From the NCBI RefSeq assembly GCF_000376825.1, contig NZ_AQXW01000004.1, positions 1,798,001 to 1,862,000 of the forward strand: DNA of 64,000 bases, read 5' to 3'. The translations under genes and the position numbers were made by a program. The stretch is from Demetria terragena DSM 11295. GTDB taxonomy: Bacteria > Actinomycetota > Actinomycetes > Actinomycetales > Dermatophilaceae. Below, in pieces: positions 24,283-32,448 of this stretch (its first letter is position 1; the number at the start of each line of letters is the position of its first letter). The notes under the pieces were generated by a model that searched no databases, was not told the origin of the DNA, and was given only the letters and a program-made list of their open reading frames with translations.

Positions 24283-25431
24283 TCATGGGACTGCAGCGGC
24301 CATCCGGCGTACGGCCTCATCGAGGATCTCTTCGGACGTCGCGATGTTGAGTCGCGCCCAGCCGGCACCCCCATCGGGGTCATACGCGAAACCCGACGTC
24401 AGCGCGACCTTCCCGCGCTCACGAAAGACCTTCGCCGGGTCGTCGACACCAAGTTCGCGGCAGTCAAGCCAGGCGAGATAGGTGGCGTTCGCCGGGATGA
24501 CCCGGATCTGCGGGAGACGTTCGGCCAGCAGAGCCTCGGTGTATGCCCGCCGCGCCGCGATCTCCTCTAGCAATTGATCCAGCCATCCCGACTCGTCGCT
24601 GTAGGCGACGGTCTGGGCCAGGACCCCGAGATGGTTGGCGCCGTGCGTGACGACTTCGTGCAGGTCGGTCAGCCGCTGGCGCGCTTCCGGGCCCGGAACG
24701 GCCAGCGCGGCCTTGATTCCAGCGAGGTTCCACGCCTTCGAGCCGCTCACCAGTGCAACTCCGCGAGAGGCTTCCGGCACGCTTAGATAGGGGGAGTAGG
24801 TAGTCCCAGGCTGGACGAGTGGCGCGTGAATTTCGTCTGATATCACCAGGATCGAGTGCTGATCGGCGAGCCTGGCCAACTGCGCCAACTCCTCGGCGGT
24901 GTGCACCGTGCCGGTCGGGTTCTGTGGGTTGCACAGAAGGTAGGCAGAGCCTGGGCCCGCGTCGGTGAACGCCCGCTCGAGCGCCTCAAAGTCCAGCCGG
25001 AACTCGTCGTTCAGCGGTGCTGTCACCAGCCGCCGGCCGACGGAGGCAATGAATCCGTAGAAGGAGTCATAGACCGGCGGGCTCACTACGACCGCCGACT
25101 CGCGCGGCACGTGTCGGTGAAGGAGTTCCTCTATGCCGATCATCACGTCGGGGATGCTCGCCATGGTGGCGGGGTCCGGCGACCAACCCCAGCGCCGTTG
25201 CGCGAATCCTGCGACGGCCTCGGCGTATTCGCTGGGCCAGGCATACCCGGTGTCGCCGCGCTGTAGGGCGCTCGTCAAAGCCTCCACCACTGCCGGGCAC
25301 TGGCGCGAGTCCATCTCGGCAACCCAGACCGGCAATACCTCGGGACCGAAGACCCGCCACTTCACGCTCGTACGAGTTCGACGCAGTTCCTCGAGGGAAG
25401 CACCCAGAATCGGCTCAGCCATAGTGCTCAT
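24283..25431 (-). CDS. MalY/PatB-type PLP-dependent aminotransferase or cystathionine beta-lyase
   Basis: Fold-type I PLP enzyme; members cleave C-S bonds of cystathionine or cystine or transaminate. 382 residues. Motifs: WVAEMDSRQCPAVVEAL near the N-terminus (MalY/PatB hallmark WVADMDF-x-x-P), YLLCNPQNPTGTVH, SDEIHAPLV (PLP Asp) and the Schiff-base Lys in VSGSKAWNLAGIKAAL. The start is 25431, or the ATG at 25422. It lies 59 bp upstream of the amino-acid ABC operon on the same strand, consistent with uptake and catabolism of the same compound. Confidence 0.88.
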   Translation of the reverse strand: MSTMAEPILGASLEELRRTRTSVKWRVFGPEVLPVWVAEMDSRQCPAVVEALTSALQRGDTGYAWPSEYAEAVAGFAQRRWGWSPDPATMASIPDVMIGIEELLHRHVPRESAVVVSPPVYDSFYGFIASVGRRLVTAPLNDEFRLDFEALERAFTDAGPGSAYLLCNPQNPTGTVHTAEELAQLARLADQHSILVISDEIHAPLVQPGTTYSPYLSVPEASRGVALVSGSKAWNLAGIKAALAVPGPEARQRLTDLHEVVTHGANHLGVLAQTVAYSDESGWLDQLLEEIAARRAYTEALLAERLPQIRVIPANATYLAWLDCRELGVDDPAKVFRERGKVALTSGFAYDPDGGAGWARLNIATSEEILDEAVRRMAAAVP

Positions 25432-25499
25432 GGTGGCACGCCGCCTACCAGTTGCCGGAAGTTCGCCCTCACGTCGCCCGAGTTTGGTGAAGTAGGTCC

Positions 25500-26732
25500 A
25501 TGAACCGCACCCATTCAGTCGCGCTCGCCCTTGGCCTGGCCCTCGCCGCTAGCTCGCTCAGCAGCTCCGCCCAGGCGCGCGAACACCGACCAGACCACGA
25601 CGTACGCTTCGCCACCTTCAATGCCTCGCTCAACCGGGCGGGAGAGGGCGACCTGGTGCGTGACTTGTCCGGGCGGGACAACACGCAGGCACGCAACGTT
25701 GCCGAGACGATTCAGCGGACCAACCCAGACGTCGTGCTCGTCAACGAGTTCGACTACGTCAAAGGCGGCGCCGCCGTCGATTTGTTCCGGAAGAACTACC
25801 TTCAGGTCGGGCAGCGCGGCGCGGACCCGGTGCGCTATCGCTACGCCTACAGCGCACCGGTCAACACCGGAGTCCCCAGCGGGATGGACCTAGACAACAA
25901 CGGCGAGATCGGGGGCGCCGGTGACGCCTATGGGTTCGGCGATTTTCCCGGGCAGTACGGCATGGTCGTGCTGAGCAAGTACCCCATCGACACACGTAAA
26001 GTCCGCACCTTCCAGAAGTTCCGCTGGGCAGACATGCCAGGGGCGCGCCTACCCGATGACCCGGCCACCCCGGCGCGGTCCGACTGGTTCTCGCGGACGG
26101 AACTCAAGAAGGTTCGGCTCTCCAGCAAGTCCCACTGGGATGTGCCAATCCGCTTGGGGCACAGGACTGTTCACTTTTTGGCGTCTCATCCCACCCCGCC
26201 GGTATTCGACGGGCCCGAGGACCGCAATGGGCTGCGCAACGCTGACGAGATCCGGTTCACCGCTGACTACCTCAGCGGCGGGCGGACGGCGCGCTACATC
26301 TACGACGACCAGGGTCGCCGCGGTGGCCTGCGGCCGGGAGCATCGTTCGTGATCGCAGGAGATCAGAACAGCGACCCGCGCGATGGTGACTCGGCGCCCG
26401 GCTCGGCGGACCAGTTGCTCGACAACCGGCGGGTCAACACCTCGACGACGCCAACCTCACGCGGCGCCGTGGAAGCCGCGCGCCTCCAAGGTGGCGCCAA
26501 CAATGAGCACCTCAGTCGAGCGAAGTACGACACCGCCGATTTCGCCGAACCGCCGGGCAACATTCGGGCCGACTATGTGTTGCCGAGCCGGAATCTGTCG
26601 ATTAAGAGGGCGCGGGTGTTCTGGCCTACGAGCGGCGATCCACTGTCGCGGTTGACCGGCACCTACCCGCCTCCGACCAGCGATCATCGGCTCGTGTGGG
26701 TGGACGTACGACTCACCCACCATTGCCACTGA
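25500..26732 (+). CDS. Secreted endonuclease/exonuclease/phosphatase family protein
   Basis: Exported metal-dependent hydrolase. 410 residues with a Sec signal peptide (LALGLALAASSLSSSAQA). EEP-fold motifs: VRFATFNASL (N), VVLVNEF (metal Glu), VHFLASHPTPP (His), VIAGDQNSD (D-x-N) and the terminal TSDHRLVWVDV (S-D-H). Substrates in this family include DNA, phospholipids and sugar phosphates and cannot be separated here. The insertion MDLDNNGEIGG resembles a Ca-binding loop often found in secreted actinobacterial members. Confidence 0.85.
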   Translation: MNRTHSVALALGLALAASSLSSSAQAREHRPDHDVRFATFNASLNRAGEGDLVRDLSGRDNTQARNVAETIQRTNPDVVLVNEFDYVKGGAAVDLFRKNYLQVGQRGADPVRYRYAYSAPVNTGVPSGMDLDNNGEIGGAGDAYGFGDFPGQYGMVVLSKYPIDTRKVRTFQKFRWADMPGARLPDDPATPARSDWFSRTELKKVRLSSKSHWDVPIRLGHRTVHFLASHPTPPVFDGPEDRNGLRNADEIRFTADYLSGGRTARYIYDDQGRRGGLRPGASFVIAGDQNSDPRDGDSAPGSADQLLDNRRVNTSTTPTSRGAVEAARLQGGANNEHLSRAKYDTADFAEPPGNIRADYVLPSRNLSIKRARVFWPTSGDPLSRLTGTYPPPTSDHRLVWVDVRLTHHCH

Positions 26733-26733
26733 C

Positions 26734-26752
26734 TTAGGCAAGGCTGACCTAG
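26734..26752 (+). promoter_or_regulatory. DtxR/IdeR iron-box-like palindrome
   Basis: TTAGGCAAGGCTGACCTAG agrees with the iron-box consensus TWAGGTWAGSCTWACCTWA at about 16 of 19 positions. It lies between the nuclease stop and the small Cys-rich ORF, 16 bp before its GTG start, which would overlap a promoter. Confidence 0.5.
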
Positions 26753-26768
26753 GAGTACGCTCCAGAGC

Positions 26769-26918
26769 GTGGGTAAAAAGTCCAAGAAGGGCATACCGAA
26801 GAAGAAGTGCTGCGTGTCGTCGACACGCTGCAAGCGCTGCCCCATTCGGATGCTCAAAGAGGGCACCCTGCCAGCGGGTTACACCGTCAAGAAGCGTCGC
26901 CTGGTCAAGGCGGCCTGA
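26769..26918 (+). CDS. Conserved small Lys/Cys-rich protein (49 aa)
   Basis: Starts GTG at 26769 and encodes 49 residues beginning MGKKSKKGIPKKKCC, then TRCKRCPIRMLKEG. The CC-x5-C-x2-C pattern inside a strongly basic peptide suggests a small zinc- or metal-binding nucleic-acid protein. I recognise the CC...RCKRCP pattern as widespread in actinobacteria, function unknown. No clear Shine-Dalgarno is visible, so the transcript may be nearly leaderless, with the iron-box-like palindrome immediately upstream. Confidence 0.75.
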   Translation: MGKKSKKGIPKKKCCVSSTRCKRCPIRMLKEGTLPAGYTVKKRRLVKAA

Positions 26919-26932
26919 GCCCCGGGCACGGC

Positions 26933-28135
26933 CTAGGGCAGGATCGCCCCGCGCTGCATCGCTGAGGCATACACCGAGGACACGATGGCACCCTCCATGA
27001 AGTCGGTCAGCCGCTCCGCCTCGACTGCGAGCGCGGCCTCGCCCGCTCGCCCAACCTCCTCGCGCAACACGGGTCGAACGGACCCGTCTTTGTCTTGCAC
27101 CCAACACCCCACGACGCGGCCGTTCCACCACGCCGTGGTGCCGCCGTTTCCGTTGGTATCGAACAGATAGGGGCGGTCCTTCGGGTCGAGATAGAACTCG
27201 CGCTCCTTCCACCCCATGAGGGTTGGATCGAGTGTCGGCGCCAGCGCAGCCCACGGCTCCACCTCCTCATCGAGATCCAGGTCGTCCGGCAGCACATAGC
27301 CGGTGCCGCCGCCGTCGAGGCCGACCTCAACGGCCTCCAACGTGGCCAGAGCGGTACGCACCGCCGACTTGGTCGACCCAAGCCACCACACGATGTCCAC
27401 CTCGGTGGCTGGCCCGAAGGTGCGTAGGTAGCGCTCGATGAGGCGGGCGTACCCGGTCTGGGCGTCCTCGGGCGTGGGCGCCTCGCCGAGCCACGTCGCC
27501 ATGTCAGTCCAGCGTGCCCGCGGGTTTCGCCACTGACCATCCGGCAGTCCGCGTACCGCGCGGGCCTCCAGCCCCAGTTGGGTCAGCGCCCATGGTGCGA
27601 TCTGCACGGGCTGCGCCCAGGCCGAGGTGCTGTTTGGGTTTGTGTTGACCCGCACGTCGAGTTCTGGCACCAAAGCGCGAATTTCCTTTGTAGCCAACCC
27701 TCCTGGAGCATTCGCGAGCAACTCTGCCACCCGGCTGCGCGTCTCCGTGAACCACCGATCGCCGTGGTCACTGATGCCCGCGCGCTCGACCGCCTTCGCG
27801 ACCCGTCGCCCCTCCGCCTGAGCGACCCGGGCAGATGCGCTGCCCCAAGCTGCGGGCAATAGATCCCGGGGGAAGACGAACAAGGTCCGCCGCATCGCCA
27901 GTTGCTTGACCAGTGATCGGTCGCGATAGAGCGCGGTGTCGATGTCCGCGAGCGTGCACCCGTCCACCCGGGCCGCGACTGCGAGGTGCACGCTCGCCGC
28001 TTCGGTGGCGTGCAAGACGGTCATGGCCCGCGTCGCCGCGAGCGCATCGGCGACCCGATGCGCAGGCGCTAGCGCGTGTCGTCTGGCCAGGCGCGTACGT
28101 CGTTGTTCGTCGGAGATGTGGGGACGGGTGGTCAT
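26933..28135 (-). CDS. Winged-helix DNA-binding domain protein (HTH_42 / AlkX-YcaQ-like)
   Basis: 400 residues from the ATG at 28135. It matches the actinobacterial HTH_42 (DUF1006) family, related to YcaQ/AlkX DNA glycosylases: RRHALAPAHR at the N-terminus, MRRTLFVFPRDLLPAAWGS, FGPATEVDIVWWLG and the C-terminal YLFDTNGNGGTTAWWNGRVVGCW. No experiment that I know defines actinobacterial members. The upstream frame to 28183 lacks a good start. Convergent with the small Cys-rich gene, divergent from cstA. Confidence 0.82.
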   Translation of the reverse strand: MTTRPHISDEQRRTRLARRHALAPAHRVADALAATRAMTVLHATEAASVHLAVAARVDGCTLADIDTALYRDRSLVKQLAMRRTLFVFPRDLLPAAWGSASARVAQAEGRRVAKAVERAGISDHGDRWFTETRSRVAELLANAPGGLATKEIRALVPELDVRVNTNPNSTSAWAQPVQIAPWALTQLGLEARAVRGLPDGQWRNPRARWTDMATWLGEAPTPEDAQTGYARLIERYLRTFGPATEVDIVWWLGSTKSAVRTALATLEAVEVGLDGGGTGYVLPDDLDLDEEVEPWAALAPTLDPTLMGWKEREFYLDPKDRPYLFDTNGNGGTTAWWNGRVVGCWVQDKDGSVRPVLREEVGRAGEAALAVEAERLTDFMEGAIVSSVYASAMQRGAILP

Positions 28136-28262
28136 CCCGCCATGGTCGCGCACCAGGCCAGGCAATTTCGTGACACCGCGCACATCACCTCCGTATCGTG
28201 AGGGTCTAGGTCGCTCCTCCCGTCACTGGTTGCTTGGCCCTTGCTCAGGAAGGACGTACGTT

Positions 28263-29960
28263 ATGAACTCATTGGTGCTCTTAGTGATTGGCCTGGCGAT
28301 GTTCACCGCCGGCTACCTCATCTACAGCAAATTCCTGGGCCGGAAGATCTTCCAACTTGATCCCGCCTTCTCCACGCCAGCCCACGAGATGACCGATGGC
28401 GTCGACTATGTGCCGACCAACAAATACGTCCTCTGGGGCCACCATTTCACCTCGGTCGCGGGCGCAGCGCCCATCGTCGGTCCCGCTATCGCGGTGATCT
28501 GGGGTTGGCTACCAGCCTTCCTGTGGGTCACCATCGGCACCGTCTTCTTCGCAGGGATGCACGACGCCGGCGCGCTCTGGGCATCGGTACGCAACCGTGG
28601 CCAATCGATGGGCATGTTGTCCGGGCGCTACATCGGCGCACGCGGCCGCAACCTCTTCCTGGTTGTCATCTTCCTGCTGCTCCTGATGGTCAACGCTGCC
28701 TTCGCGGTGGTCATCAAGAACCTGCTGATCAGCACGCCTACTTCCGTCATTCCGGTGTGGGGTGCCATCGTGGTCGCGGTCATCGTCGGACAGATGATCT
28801 ACCGCTGGCGGATGAATCTCGCGCTTACGACGATCATTGGCGTCACCGCGCTGTACACCCTCATCGTCATCGGGGACAGCAATCCGATCGAACTGCCCGA
28901 GTCGACCCTGGGTATGGCTCCGGGGACAGCCTGGATCGTTCTGCTCTTTGCGTACGCCTTCCTCGCCTCCCTGCTGCCGGTCTGGGTTCTCCTGCAGCCG
29001 CGCGACTACATCAACGGTGTTCAACTGTTCATCGGGCTCGGGATCCTTTATGGCGCAACGCTTCTCGAAGCACCGAAACTGGTCGTTCCGGCATTCAATG
29101 ACAACGTGCCCGATGGCACGCCCGGCCTCGTCCCACTGCTGTTCGTCACGATCGCCTGCGGTGCCATCTCCGGCTTTCACGGCATGGTGTCCTCCGGAAC
29201 CTCCGCCAAACAGCTCGACGCCGAGCCCGACGTACGTTTCGTCGGATATTTCGGCGCGGTCGGCGAAGGCCTCCTTGCGCTCGGCACCATCATCGTGACC
29301 ACCTCAGGCTTTGCGACCCTCGCTGATTGGGAGAAGGTCTACACCGAGTTCGGCGCTGGCGGAGTCGGCGCGTTCGTCCAAGGCGGTGGCTCCATCGTCA
29401 ACGCTGGCCTCGGTATCCCCACCTCGCTGAGCGCCACGATCCTGGCGACCATGGCGGTACTCTTCGCCGCCACCACGATGGACACCGGCGTACGCCTCCA
29501 ACGGTTCGTCGTGCACGAGATCGCCGAGGTCCTCGGCACCTCCATCAGCAAGATCGCGGCGACCACGGTGGCCGTGCTGGTCGGGTTGGGGCTGACCTTC
29601 AGCCAGGGCTCCAGTGGCGAAGGCGGGATGCGAATCTGGCCCCTGTTCGGCACCACCAACCAGCTTCTGGCCTCGCTGACACTGGCCATCATCACGGTGA
29701 TGTTGCTGCGCAAGCGGCGCAACCCGTGGCCTGCCCTCATCCCGCTGGCGCTGGTCTTCGTCATGTCCTTCTATGCCGCGCTGGTCCAACTACGCGACCT
29801 GTACGACGCCAAGGATTGGCTGCTACTCGGCATCGACGCCATCATCATTGTCGCCGCGCTGTGGGTCGCGTTCGAGGCTGTCATCGCGATGCAGAAGGCG
29901 CGCACCGAGCCAGCGGAGGCCGAAGACGCCGATCTGATCTCGGCGCGGTCCGGCCAGTAG
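28263..29960 (+). CDS. cstA: Carbon starvation protein CstA (peptide/pyruvate transporter family)
   Basis: Polytopic membrane transporter; E. coli CstA and BtsT import peptides or pyruvate. 565 residues, about 16 hydrophobic segments. The family signature is clear: GVDYVPTNKYVLWGHHFTSVAGAAPIVGP in the first third, then FAGMHDAGALWASVRNRG, FHGMVSSGTSAKQL and FGTTNQLLASL. The ATG at 28263 follows AGGAAGGAC; the frame extends back to 27936 only antisense to the winged-helix gene. Nine base pairs separate it from the small CC-terminated protein gene. Confidence 0.93.
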   Translation: MNSLVLLVIGLAMFTAGYLIYSKFLGRKIFQLDPAFSTPAHEMTDGVDYVPTNKYVLWGHHFTSVAGAAPIVGPAIAVIWGWLPAFLWVTIGTVFFAGMHDAGALWASVRNRGQSMGMLSGRYIGARGRNLFLVVIFLLLLMVNAAFAVVIKNLLISTPTSVIPVWGAIVVAVIVGQMIYRWRMNLALTTIIGVTALYTLIVIGDSNPIELPESTLGMAPGTAWIVLLFAYAFLASLLPVWVLLQPRDYINGVQLFIGLGILYGATLLEAPKLVVPAFNDNVPDGTPGLVPLLFVTIACGAISGFHGMVSSGTSAKQLDAEPDVRFVGYFGAVGEGLLALGTIIVTTSGFATLADWEKVYTEFGAGGVGAFVQGGGSIVNAGLGIPTSLSATILATMAVLFAATTMDTGVRLQRFVVHEIAEVLGTSISKIAATTVAVLVGLGLTFSQGSSGEGGMRIWPLFGTTNQLLASLTLAIITVMLLRKRRNPWPALIPLALVFVMSFYAALVQLRDLYDAKDWLLLGIDAIIIVAALWVAFEAVIAMQKARTEPAEAEDADLISARSGQ

Positions 29961-29969
29961 CCCGAATCG

Positions 29970-30239
29970 ATGGTTCCCACCCTCAGCGAGCGCTGGGCTG
30001 CCTTTCAGGCCGGACTAGATGAGGTCTATGCCGGGCCATACCGCCGCACGTTTGCCCGCGCCCAGCAGGAGGAGGACGACCTTTTTCTGCTGGTCGTCCT
30101 GGCCGAGGCCCTGGGAGTTCCCGACCCGGCCGCGTATTACACCGCCGAACTGATGCCAGCGGCCTACCCGCAGTTTCATGCCTGGCATCTGCGGATGGGG
30201 TTGGATCGCACCCCGCTGGAGCACATCCGGTGCTGTTAG
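29970..30239 (+). CDS. cory-CC-star family small protein
   Basis: 89 residues ending in HIRCC at the stop codon. The terminal Cys-Cys and the stretch FARAQQEEDDLFLLVVLAEALGVP match the small family named cory-CC-star, whose function is unknown and whose members I recall near ArsA-like ATPases. No signal peptide. It starts 9 bp after cstA and overlaps the ATPase gene by 10 bp, so the three genes form one translationally linked operon. A C-terminal vicinal Cys pair could bind metal or be a redox or lipid site. Confidence 0.78.
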   Translation: MVPTLSERWAAFQAGLDEVYAGPYRRTFARAQQEEDDLFLLVVLAEALGVPDPAAYYTAELMPAAYPQFHAWHLRMGLDRTPLEHIRCC

Positions 30240-31195
30240 GGGACGTCGCCGGCCGTCAGGTCCTCTTCGTGGGCGGCAAGGGAGGGGTCGGCAAGACCTC
30301 CGTCGCCTCCGGAATTGCACTGGCCCGAGCCCGGGAAGGCGCGCGGGTCTTGGTGGTCTCGACCGACCCGGCGCACAACCTGGGTCATCTATGGGATCGC
30401 ACGATTGGCGACACCATCGCCCAGTTGGCCGCGCCGGACGGCGTCGTTGATGGACTCGAGGTCGATCCGGAGCGCACGGTCGAGCGCCACCTCGCCGCCG
30501 TCCGCCGAACTATGGACCGATTGCTGCCTGAGCGGCTGCACCGCCAGGCCGCGCGACATCTTGAGTTGGCACGCTCTGCACCTGGCACGCACGAGTCTGC
30601 GGTGTTGGACCGCATCGCTGAGGTCGTCGAGGACTTGGCCGGTGCGTACGACCTCATCGTTTTTGATACGGCGCCGACTGGAAGCACAGTGCGCCTGCTC
30701 GCGCTCCCCGACCAACTGGGCGCATGGACCGACGCGCTGTTGTCCAACCGGGACCGTGCCGACCGATTCGGCGCGGCGCTGCGTGGCCTGGGCGGCGAGG
30801 ACGACCGCCCGCCCGCCAAGGATGAACTCCGTGCGGTGCTCGAGGCCCGGAGACGACGATTCGTCGGGTTGCGCGAGCAGATCACCGATCCGACGCGTAC
30901 GTCATTCGTCATCGTCTTGCTCGCCGAAAGAATGCCCATCGCGGAATCGGTCGAACTGCACCGATCACTGGCCGCGCTCGGCGTCGATATCGGCGCCCTT
31001 GTCGCTAATCGTCGCTCGCCGCTCGACGCGGGCTCCTTGCTGGCAGGTCAGAGCCTCCTGGAGGCCGAACATCTGGTGAGCCTACGACGCCAACTCCCTG
31101 ACGTGCCGCTCTTCGAACTGCCCCTCGTGCCAGGGCTTTCCAGCGGCGAAGCCGGGGTGTCGGCGATCGCGGACACGCTCGCCTCAGCGATCTGA
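30230..31195 (+). CDS. ArsA/Get3-family ATPase
   Basis: SIMIBI-class ATPase related to arsenite-pump ArsA and tail-anchor targeting factor Get3. 321 residues from a GTG within the previous gene. Deviant Walker A GGKGGVGKTSVA, switch I VVSTDPAHNLGHLW and DTAPTGSTVRLL (switch II) are clear. It is a single ATPase domain without the duplicated half of ArsA and without an arsenite-type Cys triad. No arsenic gene is nearby; the partners are CstA and the CC-ended protein, so membrane-protein handling is likelier than arsenite efflux. That is inference. Confidence 0.86.
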   Translation: MLLGDVAGRQVLFVGGKGGVGKTSVASGIALARAREGARVLVVSTDPAHNLGHLWDRTIGDTIAQLAAPDGVVDGLEVDPERTVERHLAAVRRTMDRLLPERLHRQAARHLELARSAPGTHESAVLDRIAEVVEDLAGAYDLIVFDTAPTGSTVRLLALPDQLGAWTDALLSNRDRADRFGAALRGLGGEDDRPPAKDELRAVLEARRRRFVGLREQITDPTRTSFVIVLLAERMPIAESVELHRSLAALGVDIGALVANRRSPLDAGSLLAGQSLLEAEHLVSLRRQLPDVPLFELPLVPGLSSGEAGVSAIADTLASAI

Positions 31196-31272
31196 TCAAC
31201 TCCCGGACTTCGGTCAGACCATCCGTGCGCTCCTACTCACGGATGGTCTGACCGAATCCTCGCGAGTGGTCA
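31193..31272. terminator. Very long hairpin (element D) between convergent genes
   Basis: The inner perfect 19-bp stem TTCGGTCAGACCATCCGTG (31209-31227) pairs with 31238-31256 around a 10-nt loop. Imperfect outer pairing extends to 31193 and 31272. The outer ends supply both stop codons: TGA of the ATPase gene and TGA of the minus-strand gene ending at 31270. It has no T-run. Confidence 0.75.
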
Positions 31273-31749
31273 GGTGGACGGTGAATCAGTCGACCCCGAG
31301 TCGCCCTTCGCCGGACCGCAGTCCCCACCGCCGCCTCCGGGGCCGCCACCGTGGCCTCCGCCGGGACGGTGCATACCGGCTGGACGATCACGTACCTCAA
31401 CCGTTGTGAGGTCCTTGCTCACCTGCACCATGACGCGCTCGTCACCCTTCGTCGCCCTGACGTGATAGCGCCCCTCGGAGTCCTGTCGGACATCCTTAAC
31501 GGTCACGGCGGAGTCCTTCTTCTTGACCGCGGCAACGACCTTTGCCTTCTCGGCCCCGGTCACCGCAGAACCCAGTTCAGGACGCGCGGGCCGCTCTTTG
31601 TCAGCTCCGGCCTGAGCGCTGCTCGCACTGGGAACCGAGACGGACGGGGCCGGGTGTGAGGTCTCTGCATAGGCAGTCGCCGTCCCAGCCAGGGTTCCTA
31701 CCGACAGCAGCAGACCCGCCGTAGCGAGGCCAATCTTCTTGGTCTTCAT
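31270..31749 (-). CDS. Small secreted protein, paralogue of the one at 32449-32703
   Basis: 159 residues from the ATG at 31749 (AAGGAGC upstream). A Sec signal peptide ends about ATAYA. A domain of about 60 residues (VTGAEKAKVVAAVKKKDSAV, VKDVRQDSEGRYHVRATKGD) is followed by a Gly/Pro/His-rich tail (RPGGGHGGGPGGGGGD). The domain aligns along its length with the 84-residue protein at 32449-32703, sharing V-T-x-x-E-x-A-x-V-V-x-A-V and V-R-x-D-x-x-G-x-Y-H. I do not recognise a family. The Gly-rich tail suggests a surface or matrix role only weakly. Confidence 0.7.
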   Translation of the reverse strand: MKTKKIGLATAGLLLSVGTLAGTATAYAETSHPAPSVSVPSASSAQAGADKERPARPELGSAVTGAEKAKVVAAVKKKDSAVTVKDVRQDSEGRYHVRATKGDERVMVQVSKDLTTVEVRDRPAGMHRPGGGHGGGPGGGGGDCGPAKGDSGSTDSPST

Positions 31750-31768
31750 CGTGATTCGCTCCTTGGGT

Positions 31769-31799
31769 GTCACCACAACGGGAGTTCCGGGGTGGTGAC
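31769..31799 (-). promoter_or_regulatory. Inverted repeat upstream of the secreted-protein gene
   Basis: GTCACCAC (31769-31776) and GTGGTGAC (31792-31799) with a 15-bp spacer, starting 20 bp upstream of the ATG at 31749. Candidate operator or leader hairpin. The remaining bases to 31892 show nothing I recognise. Confidence 0.4.
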
Positions 31800-31892
31800 T
31801 ACACCGTCGTGGGCGAAGTCATGAAGGTCCTGTCGTGGGCTTATGTGCCGACTAAGGATCGGGGCCGCTTGGCTCGTTCCCCTCCGACGGCG

Positions 31893-32408
31893 CTAGTCCT
31901 CGTCGCTGACCAGACCGATAGCGACGACGATGGCCAACATGAGGGCCTCGTCCTCGCCGGCACGCACCTGGACGCCGTAGGTGTTGCGGATGCGGAACCA
32001 CTTTTGGGACACCTCGGCCACGACGTCGCCATCGCGCTCGATCTCATACTCCCGATCGATGAAGTCACCGCGCGCCTTGAGTTCGGCGCCACCCTTGACG
32101 TCGATGCTGAATCTGTCCCGGAAGCCGATCAGCGCCTTGCGCACGGTGGCGACCGATTCACCGTCCCGTTCGATCGCAATCTTGTCGCGCACACTCAGTT
32201 TGCGTTCTTGGATCTTCGCGACTTCGCGGCCACCAGAGTCTTCCAGGATGAAGGTTTCCCGGATTCTCATGGCCTTGCCGTCCACCTTGTATGCGCGCTC
32301 GCCGTCCTGGTCCTCAATCCAGAAGTCGTCGCCGATCGAGGCCAGCTTGGTCCGCATCCGAAAGCGACGGACACCGTCGTGGTCGTTGTTCCTGCCAAAG
32401 ATGCCCAT
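31893..32408 (-). CDS. LURP-one-related protein
   Basis: 171 residues from the ATG at 32408. Matches the LURP-one/scramblase-like beta-barrel family: FRMRTKLASIGDDFWIED, repeated strands with DGERAYKVDGKAMRIRETF, IQERKLSVRDKIAIERDG and FIDREYEIERDGDVVAEVS, then a C-terminal hydrophobic helix (ALMLAIVVAIGLVSD). Function in bacteria is unknown. It lies between two small secreted-protein genes on the same strand. Confidence 0.85.
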   Translation of the reverse strand: MGIFGRNNDHDGVRRFRMRTKLASIGDDFWIEDQDGERAYKVDGKAMRIRETFILEDSGGREVAKIQERKLSVRDKIAIERDGESVATVRKALIGFRDRFSIDVKGGAELKARGDFIDREYEIERDGDVVAEVSQKWFRIRNTYGVQVRAGEDEALMLAIVVAIGLVSDED

Positions 32409-32448
32409 GGCGCCTACTTCCTGATGGGGTGACCGGTCGTGGTCCAAC

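Noticed and set aside
23390-24481. 363-codon plus-strand frame opposite the amino-acid-binding lipoprotein
   Set aside because: Antisense to a gene with a signal peptide, lipobox and SBP_bac_3 motifs; no RBS or domain.
30230-31195. Arsenite efflux ATPase (arsA) identity
   Set aside because: Single ATPase domain, no arsenite Cys triad and no arsB, arsD or arsR neighbours; better described as ArsA/Get3-family.
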